From SIG440 sp045578305 (GTDB taxonomy: Bacteria > Bacillota > Clostridia > Monoglobales > Monoglobaceae): a DNA stretch of 18,021 nt. Positions 13,875-18,021 of the stretch are shown here, one piece after another. Positions within the stretch are counted from its first letter, which is position 1. Every line of letters starts with the position of its first letter. The notes under the pieces were generated by a model that did no database searches, was not told where the DNA came from, and worked only from the letters and a program-made list of their open reading frames with translations. Position numbers and translations under genes: made by a program. The stretch covers positions 1 to 18,021 of the forward strand of contig JAZNKA010000042.1 in NCBI GenBank assembly GCA_045578305.1, written 5' to 3'.

Positions 13875-14965
13875 TCCAAAAGTCTCCCTTTTTCTATTTT
13901 CAAAAATTTGCCTGCATTAAGGCTTTCAAACTTTTCGCTGTCGGTGGATGTAATAAATATCTGACCTTTTTTAATTTTGTTTATTACAAACTCCTGTCTT
14001 TTTGTGTCAAGCTCGCTCATTATATCATCAAGCAGTAAAACAGGATATTCGCCCGTCTCTTCAAAAAACAACTCAATCTCGGCTATTTTTTGTACCAAAA
14101 CAGCAGTTTTTTGCTGACCCTGCGACCCAAAACTTTTAAGATCGTTGCCGTTTATAAAAAATTCGATATCATCACGGTGCGGTCCAAAAATACATTCACG
14201 CATCTTTAATTCTCTGCTATTTAATTCTACCATTCTTTTTTCGGACAAAACGGACAAGTTGTCGACATTTTTTTCATCTATCCTTATTCCGTTCGAAATA
14301 TAACTCATCGAAAGGTTTTCTTCTCCCGACGAAATTTCAAGCTGAATTTCTTTTGCTATTCTTTCGATTTTTTTAATATATTCATATCTCATTTTCGAAA
14401 TATAAATAGAAAGCGACAGTATCCTCTCGTTTAAAACCTCAAGAAGAGTTTTATCCACTCTTTCATCTTTCAAAAGAAAGCTTTTTTGTTCATTTAATTT
14501 CTTAAATTCCGAAACCGCCGAAAGATACAAAGGACTTAATTGACAAATCATAACATCAAAATTCTTGCGCCTTTTTTTTGGTCCTTCTTTTATAAGACTC
14601 AAGTACTCGGGTCCAAAAAATACAACATTCAAAGTCCCTGCAAGCTCAGAATTCTTTTTGACAGGTATTTCATTTAAAAAAATCTTTTTTCTCTTTCCTT
14701 TTTCCAAAAAAATCTGACCTTTTAAGCTTCTTTCTTTTGAAAAAAAGTCTATCGAAAGCTCGCCCTTTTCTTCGCCAAATTTAATCATTTCGGCATCCTT
14801 TGATGTGCGGTTAGACTTACCTAACGAAAAAAGATAAATCGCCTCTAAAATATTTGTTTTACCCTGGGCATTGTTGCCATAGATTATGTTTATTCTTTTG
14901 TCAAATTCTATTTCCTGCTCTTCATAATTTCTGAAGTTTTTAAGCTTTAATTTTTCGACTATCAT
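13859..14965 (-). CDS. recF: DNA replication/repair protein RecF
   Basis: RecF is an SMC-like ATPase that helps load RecA at gaps and supports restart of stalled replication forks. The 368-residue product starts with MIVEKLKLKNFRNYEEQEIEF, the conserved RecF opening. It shows Walker A GNNAQGKTN (30-38), a signature-like segment with FGSQGQQKTAVL, and Walker B VLLLDDIMSELD toward the C-terminus. The start ATG follows the dnaN stop TAA with no gap, so translation is very likely coupled. The short S4-domain gene (yaaA/rlbA) that often sits between dnaN and recF is absent. A sampled 60-base row (14401-14460) has 35% G+C, lower than gyrB. Confidence 0.97.
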   Translation of the reverse strand: MIVEKLKLKNFRNYEEQEIEFDKRINIIYGNNAQGKTNILEAIYLFSLGKSNRTSKDAEMIKFGEEKGELSIDFFSKERSLKGQIFLEKGKRKKIFLNEIPVKKNSELAGTLNVVFFGPEYLSLIKEGPKKRRKNFDVMICQLSPLYLSAVSEFKKLNEQKSFLLKDERVDKTLLEVLNERILSLSIYISKMRYEYIKKIERIAKEIQLEISSGEENLSMSYISNGIRIDEKNVDNLSVLSEKRMVELNSRELKMRECIFGPHRDDIEFFINGNDLKSFGSQGQQKTAVLVQKIAEIELFFEETGEYPVLLLDDIMSELDTKRQEFVINKIKKGQIFITSTDSEKFESLNAGKFLKIEKGRLLECTSI

Positions 14966-16072
14966 TTATTTAAGACGCCTCGGAAGAAGAAGATAAACAT
15001 ATTCGTCACCCTCAAGCGGAGTTATTATCATCGGGTTTATATTTTTCTTGAATTTTATTTTTACAACCTCGTCATCGCAGGCACGAAGTATGCCAAGCAA
15101 AAAACCGTTGAAAAAGCCGATTTCAAGGTCTGCATCCTTTGTCAAAACCGAGATATTGTCGTCAACCTTACCGACAATTGTTTCGCAGGATATGTTTATG
15201 TTGTCTTCTCTTATATTAAATTTGACAGGTGCATCGTTTGAATTTTCGGTTATAATAAGTGATGCACGGTAAACAGAATCAAAAAGCTCATAAAGAGGAC
15301 ATTCGATTTCGATTTCGCCTGTTTCATAAATTGCACTTGAGTAATTTATGTATTCACCCTCGATAAGTCTTGTAACAACACGATAATTTTCAAAAATAAA
15401 CACAGAATTTTTAGAAGTGCAGTTTATCATAACGTTTTCGTCATTATCTTTAAGAATTTTGTTTATCTCTGCAAGAGCTTTTGAAGGAACAACAAACTTT
15501 TTATTTTCGTAAGTTTCTTCAAGATGATATGTGCGGACAGCAAGTCTGAAACCGTCTGTTGCAACCATTTTTACGGTCTCTCCCATTACATCAATCAAAG
15601 AGCCTTTAAGTACAGGTCTGTTCTCGCTCATTGAAGCACAGAAAATTGTCTTTGAAATCATCTCTTTTAATATTTTTTGAGGTATTTTTATTGAATAATC
15701 TGGATTAACCACAGGAAGCTCAGGAAAGTCAATCGGATTCATACCCGAAATTTCAAATTTGGAATTTCCGCTTTTTATTGTGCAGATATTTTTGTCATTA
15801 AGGTCCATAAAAACTTCATCAAGAGGCAGATTTTTTACTATACTTCCAAGAATTTTTCCGTTTAAAACGCAAGTTCCGGGAGTGTAAACCTCCGCCTTTA
15901 TTTTTGCCTCAATTCCCATTTCCATATCATTTGAAACAAGAGTGAGTGTTCCATCTGCACTTGCATTTATATATATACCCTCAAGAATAGGAAGATTTGA
16001 GTGACTCATCACAGCTTTTGACACCGAAATAATTGCTTCGTTAAGCAAATTTTTATCACACAAAATTTTCAT
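14966..16072 (-). CDS. dnaN: DNA polymerase III beta subunit (sliding clamp)
   Basis: The sliding clamp encircles DNA and tethers the replicative polymerase and repair enzymes. The 368 residues fit three clamp domains. Recognisable pieces are MKILCDKNLLNEAIISVSKAV with SHSNLPILEGIYI in domain 1, ISKTIFCASMSENRPVLKGSLID and KMVATDGFRLAV in domain 2, and the C-terminal ending MIITPLEGDEYVYLLLPRRLK, typical of clamps. AGAGGA precedes the ATG, and a promoter lies at 16174-16202. It is the first gene of the leftward cluster. In most Firmicutes dnaA directly precedes dnaN; here the upstream side is a 484-base AT-rich divergent region and then a ferredoxin gene. Confidence 0.97.
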   Translation of the reverse strand: MKILCDKNLLNEAIISVSKAVMSHSNLPILEGIYINASADGTLTLVSNDMEMGIEAKIKAEVYTPGTCVLNGKILGSIVKNLPLDEVFMDLNDKNICTIKSGNSKFEISGMNPIDFPELPVVNPDYSIKIPQKILKEMISKTIFCASMSENRPVLKGSLIDVMGETVKMVATDGFRLAVRTYHLEETYENKKFVVPSKALAEINKILKDNDENVMINCTSKNSVFIFENYRVVTRLIEGEYINYSSAIYETGEIEIECPLYELFDSVYRASLIITENSNDAPVKFNIREDNINISCETIVGKVDDNISVLTKDADLEIGFFNGFLLGILRACDDEVVKIKFKKNINPMIITPLEGDEYVYLLLPRRLK

Positions 16073-16173
16073 AGAATATATCCTCTTTTCTTTTGAAAAA
16101 ATAAACTTTTTTATTTAAAGGCAAAAAATAGCCGTTTTTTCGCTCTTTTTTTATTTACATATATACCCTTATT

Positions 16174-16202
16174 ATTTTAGCACAAAACTTTGCTTTTTGC
16201 AA
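16174..16202 (-). promoter_or_regulatory. Sigma-A-type promoter of the dnaN-recF-remB-gyrB operon
   Basis: On the minus strand TTGCAA (16197-16202) and TAAAAT (16174-16179) are 17 bases apart. The expected start is near 16167, leaving a leader of about 95 bases before dnaN. Confidence 0.55.
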
Positions 16203-16473
16203 GAATTTTTTTGTAAAACAAAAGAACCTTCAAAAATTATTTATATATATAAATATAATATATATATTTTTTAGTAGCTGTTGTTGTAGGGGTTGTTGAT
16301 AATCTTAAAAAGTCAATTTTTTATTTTAAAGACACTACTTTCAGGATGTTTAAAAACTGTTGAAAACTTAAAAAAATTATAAACACTTTCAACAGGCACT
16401 TTTTAAAAGAAAAATTAAACACATTTTGTTAGTTGTTAATTAACAGGAAAAATGTGAATAATTTAAAATATTA

Positions 16474-16502
16474 TTGACAAAAAGAATAAAATGTTTTATT
16501 AT
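16474..16502 (+). promoter_or_regulatory. Sigma-A-type promoter of the ferredoxin gene
   Basis: There is a perfect TTGACA (16474-16479), a 17-base spacer and TATTAT (16497-16502). The start should be near 16509, giving a leader of about 48 bases. The best DnaA-box-like site (16453-16461) lies just upstream of the -35 box. Confidence 0.7.
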
Positions 16503-16556
16503 TTAGGAAGAAATAATTTTTATTTCATATCATTTTAATTATAAGAGGTGAAAAAA

Positions 16557-16724
16557 ATGGCTTATAAAATTAACGATGATTGCATTATGTGCGGTGCTTG
16601 CGCAGCTGAATGTCCTGTTTCTTGCATTACAGAAGGCGACGGCAAATACATAATCGACGAAAACGAATGTATTGAATGCGGAAACTGTGCAAATGTGTGT
16701 CCTGTAGATGCACCTCAGGAATAA
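16557..16724 (+). CDS. 2[4Fe-4S] ferredoxin
   Basis: This short gene encodes 55 residues. It shows two classical cluster motifs: C9-x2-C12-x2-C15-x3-C19-P and C39-x2-C42-x2-C45-x3-C49-P. This is the small clostridial-type ferredoxin, a cytoplasmic one-electron carrier for hydrogenases, pyruvate:ferredoxin oxidoreductase and similar enzymes, which suggests an anaerobe. The acidic composition fits the family. AGAGGTG stands about 7 bases before the ATG, a strong promoter lies at 16474-16502, and a terminator follows at once, so it is probably a single-gene transcript with some read-through to rsmG. Which redox partners it serves cannot be told from here. Confidence 0.95.
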   Translation: MAYKINDDCIMCGACAAECPVSCITEGDGKYIIDENECIECGNCANVCPVDAPQE

Positions 16725-16734
16725 GAAAATTTAA

Positions 16735-16762
16735 AAAAGAGAGTGCCTTGGTACTCTCTTTT
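16735..16762 (+). terminator. Terminator of the ferredoxin gene
   Basis: AAAAGAGAGT (16735-16744) pairs with ACTCTCTTTT (16753-16762) around a short loop, ending in T's. It starts 11 bases after the ferredoxin stop and ends 22 bases before the rsmG start. Confidence 0.75.
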
Positions 16763-16784
16763 AAATTATATAAAGGAAAATATT

Positions 16785-17486
16785 ATGAACAAAGAAATTT
16801 TAAGGTCAGGACTTTTGGAATTGGGTTATAATCTTTCACAAAAAGAAGAGGAAGATTTTTCAGACTATTCAAATCTTTTGGTAGAATGGAATGAAAAGAT
16901 GAATCTTACTTCAATCACCGACCCCGACGGAATAAGTGTAAAACATTTTTTGGACAGCATAGTCCCGATTTTTAAGACAGAAATTCCAAAGGATTCAAAA
17001 GTGATAGATATTGGCACCGGTGCAGGATTTCCCGGCGTTCCTATAAAAATAATAAGAAGAGATCTGGATTTTACATATCTTGATTCTTTAAATAAAAGAA
17101 TAACCTTTCTTAAAGAAGTTTCAAAAAATCTTATATTTGAAAAAGTTGAGTTTGTGCATGGCAGGGCAGAAGAAGCAGGACAAAACAAAAATATGCGCGA
17201 AAAATATGATTTTGCCGTGTCGCGTGCTGTTGCTCCGCTTAAAATTCTTTCGGAATATGCAATTCCTCTTTTAAAGGTAGGGGGAAGGTTTTTGGCATTC
17301 AAGTCTTTTGAAATAGAAGATGAGGTAAATGATGCAAAAAGTATGATTGGAAATCTTGGAGCAAAAATAATTGAAATAAAAGAAGTAAAAATCCCGAAAT
17401 CTGATTTGGTGCGAAAAATTGTTATAATCGAAAAAATAAAAGAAACGCCAAAGCAGTTTCCAAGAAGAGCAAATAAAATTAAGTAG
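16785..17486 (+). CDS. rsmG: 16S rRNA (guanine-527-N7)-methyltransferase RsmG (GidB)
   Basis: RsmG methylates N7 of G527 in 16S rRNA using S-adenosylmethionine. Loss of this mark is known to give low-level streptomycin resistance. The 233-residue protein has the usual length and signatures: LLVEWNEKMNLTSI (31-44), KHFLDSI, the SAM-binding VIDIGTGAGFPGVPIKI (73-89), DSLNKRITFLKEV, and FAVSRAVAPLKIL (143-155). The start is the ATG at 16785, with AAAGGAAAA just upstream. A longer frame opens at 16743, but that ATG lies inside the ferredoxin terminator hairpin. In many bacteria rsmG lies near the origin, which agrees with the candidate oriC nearby. A bidirectional terminator follows. Confidence 0.97.
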   Translation: MNKEILRSGLLELGYNLSQKEEEDFSDYSNLLVEWNEKMNLTSITDPDGISVKHFLDSIVPIFKTEIPKDSKVIDIGTGAGFPGVPIKIIRRDLDFTYLDSLNKRITFLKEVSKNLIFEKVEFVHGRAEEAGQNKNMREKYDFAVSRAVAPLKILSEYAIPLLKVGGRFLAFKSFEIEDEVNDAKSMIGNLGAKIIEIKEVKIPKSDLVRKIVIIEKIKETPKQFPRRANKIK

Positions 17487-17490
17487 TGAA

Positions 17491-17531
17491 ATCCGCAAGA
17501 TTTTAAATAATCTTGCGGATATTTATTTTTT
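17491..17531 (+). terminator. Bidirectional terminator between rsmG and the 77-residue gene
   Basis: A perfect 12-bp stem, ATCCGCAAGATT (17491-17502) with AATCTTGCGGAT (17509-17520), has a 6-base loop and is followed by ATTTATTTTTT on the plus strand. It serves rsmG, and its A/T-rich left side may also serve the convergent minus-strand gene. Confidence 0.85.
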
Positions 17532-17763
17532 AAAAATCATGACAACTTCCCGCATTAAGATTGTATTTTTCAAATATCAAAACAATTTCTTCCACCACTT
17601 TAAAATCATCAAGCTCTCCTGAGTGCAAAACCTGCTGAATTTCACCAAGCACTTTAGTCGCCATCGAGTTGGCTATTTTGTCCGCATCAATATCAAAGTC
17701 GAATATGCTGTTGCAAATTATATCTGAAATATAGTTTTTTATAAGTTCGGTTTTTATGTTCAT
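17530..17763 (-). CDS. Small hypothetical protein (77 residues)
   Basis: I do not recognise this protein. It has 77 residues, is acidic and mostly helical in appearance, with no membrane segment or signal peptide. A patch of alternating Asp and hydrophobic residues (FDFDIDADKIAN, about 21-32) is followed by an amphipathic stretch (VLGEIQQVLHSGELDDFKVVEEIVLIFEKY) and a single Cys-His pair near the end. AAAGGAG with a 7-base spacer precedes the ATG at 17763, which supports a real gene. It lies directly downstream of the structured RNA and its terminator, so either it is expressed by read-through or the RNA controls it as a leader. It converges on rsmG across a shared terminator. Confidence 0.7.
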   Translation of the reverse strand: MNIKTELIKNYISDIICNSIFDFDIDADKIANSMATKVLGEIQQVLHSGELDDFKVVEEIVLIFEKYNLNAGSCHDF

Positions 17764-17780
17764 ATTTGTGCTCCTTTAAA

Positions 17781-17808
17781 TAAAAAATGCGCGACCGAAG
17801 CCGCGCAT
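17781..17808 (-). terminator. Strong terminator with UUCG tetraloop at the 3' end of the small RNA
   Basis: On the minus strand ATGCGCGGC and GTCGCGCAT form a 9-bp stem (one G-U pair) around the stable loop TTCG, followed by six T's. It lies 18 bases before the start codon of the 77-residue gene. Confidence 0.9.
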
Positions 17809-17943
17809 AAAAAACGCACAAACTTCAGCTTAAGTTGCTACACTTCTAACCATCTTCTCACAAAGGGGTTAAAAACTAAAGGGTGCGCTTTTTACAAAGC
17901 ATCCCCACTTTGCGAGAGAAATATTAAATTAGAAATGTAGCAC
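17782..17943 (-). ncRNA. Structured small RNA with its own promoter and terminator; 6S-like RNA or leader/attenuator
   Basis: The predicted transcript is about 160 nt. Its 5' end begins with the stem GCTACATTTCTAA (17929-17941), which pairs with TTAGAAGTGTAGC (17837-17849) over 13 positions with a single G-U pair. Inside, TTCTC-x3-CAAAG-x-GGGG (17903-17920) pairs with CCCCTTTGTGAGAA (17855-17868), and the tip holds GCTTT-GTAA-AAAGC. A small AACTT/AAGTT hairpin and the UUCG terminator follow. The promoter start falls within two bases of the 5' stem, so the RNA begins with its closing helix. This long, bulged hairpin plan resembles 6S RNA, but it is short for 6S and I cannot match conserved 6S bases. 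I looked for marks of T-box, TPP, SAM, FMN, cobalamin, SRP and RNase P RNAs and saw none. It may instead be a riboswitch-like leader of the 77-residue gene. Confidence 0.6.
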
Positions 17944-17947
17944 AATT

Positions 17948-17976
17948 ATTATATCATTATTTGAGTTAAATTACAA
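17948..17976 (-). promoter_or_regulatory. Sigma-A-type promoter of the small RNA
   Basis: On the minus strand TTGTAA (17971-17976) and a perfect TATAAT (17948-17953) are separated by 17 bases. The predicted start is at 17941-17943, exactly where the RNA's closing stem begins. Confidence 0.75.
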
Positions 17977-18021
17977 CTATTATTTTTTACCGGGGGTCTC
18001 TACAGCAAGACCCCCTTAACC

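Larger units (their letters stand above)
16073..16556. other. AT-rich divergent region, candidate replication origin (oriC)
   Basis: This gap has no gene. It separates leftward dnaN-recF-remB-gyrB from rightward ferredoxin and rsmG. It holds a stretch made only of A and T at about 16231-16263 continuing to 16273, a possible unwinding site. DnaA-box-like 9-mers follow: TTATTCACA on the minus strand (16453-16461), which fits TTATNCACA; TTATCAACA on minus (16294-16302), one change from TTATCCACA; and weaker TTTTCAACA on minus (16358-16366) and TTATAAACA on plus (16377-16385). A perfect palindrome TGTTAATTAACA lies at 16434-16445. G exceeds C on the plus strand in a sampled row of rsmG (17 versus 4 in 17281-17340) and C exceeds G in dnaN (12 versus 8 in 15301-15360), as expected for a change in leading strand. 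These signs support an origin, but dnaA is missing and the boxes are few. Confidence 0.5.

Noticed and set aside
16434..16445. Palindrome TGTTAATTAACA as a Rex redox-repressor site upstream of the ferredoxin gene
   Set aside because: Rex sites have two TTGTTAA/TTGTGAA half-sites with a 4-base spacer; here the halves touch with no spacer, so I do not call it.
16743..16784. Earlier in-frame start for rsmG
   Set aside because: This ATG lies within the ferredoxin terminator stem and has no ribosome site; the ATG at 16785 has AAAGGAAAA in front and gives the normal RsmG N-terminus.
17990..18021. GGGGGTCT/AGACCCCC hairpin at the right end
   Set aside because: No T run follows on the minus strand, and on the plus strand the window ends six bases after the stem; it may belong to a gene outside the window, so its role cannot be judged.

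Overview
The window looks like chromosomal DNA from a low-to-mid GC Firmicute, most likely a member of the Clostridia. Pointers to this are the dnaN-recF-remB-gyrB order, a RemB (DUF370) gene, a WalK-type kinase, purine-rich Shine-Dalgarno sites, sigma-A-type promoters with 16-17 base spacers, and a small clostridial-type 2[4Fe-4S] ferredoxin. The species cannot be named from the sequence alone.

Layout, left to right. (1) 1-617: the N-terminal part of a membrane sensor protein (minus strand), cut by the window edge. (2) 618-929: intergenic, with one hairpin between two short direct repeats. (3) 930-2069: the trans-translation module on the minus strand, with tmRNA (ssrA), its terminator and smpB; the whole gap between smpB and ssrA is filled by a foldback element. 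(4) 2118-11395: a tightly packed minus-strand block, read as thyA, folA, a Wzt-type ABC ATPase with a C-terminal extension, two tandem paralogous double-domain GT2 glycosyltransferases, and a WalK-type sensor kinase. (5) 11466-11632: a second copy of the foldback element, in the opposite orientation. (6) 11649-16072: the replication cluster gyrB, remB, recF, dnaN on the minus strand. (7) 16073-16556: a very AT-rich divergent region with DnaA-box-like sites and two outward promoters, a good oriC candidate although dnaA is not beside it. (8) 16557-17486 on the plus strand: ferredoxin and rsmG. (9) 17530-17976 on the minus strand: a 77-residue unknown protein preceded by a structured small RNA with its own promoter and terminator.

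How the genes work together: thyA and folA form the thymidylate/folate cycle. The ABC ATPase and the two glycosyltransferases look like part of an export-linked surface polysaccharide pathway whose permease is not here, followed by a cell-envelope-type kinase. dnaN, recF and gyrB serve replication and repair. SmpB and tmRNA rescue stalled ribosomes.

The main discovery candidate is the foldback element at 1323-1509 (minus) and 11466-11632 (plus). The two copies share an identical 48-base core. Their flanking arms differ in sequence between copies, yet in each copy the arms pair with each other and carry a side hairpin at the same place. In the first copy every substitution I aligned in the two main helices is a G-U wobble when read on the minus strand, as expected for a selected RNA structure. 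The second candidate is the small RNA at 17782-17943.
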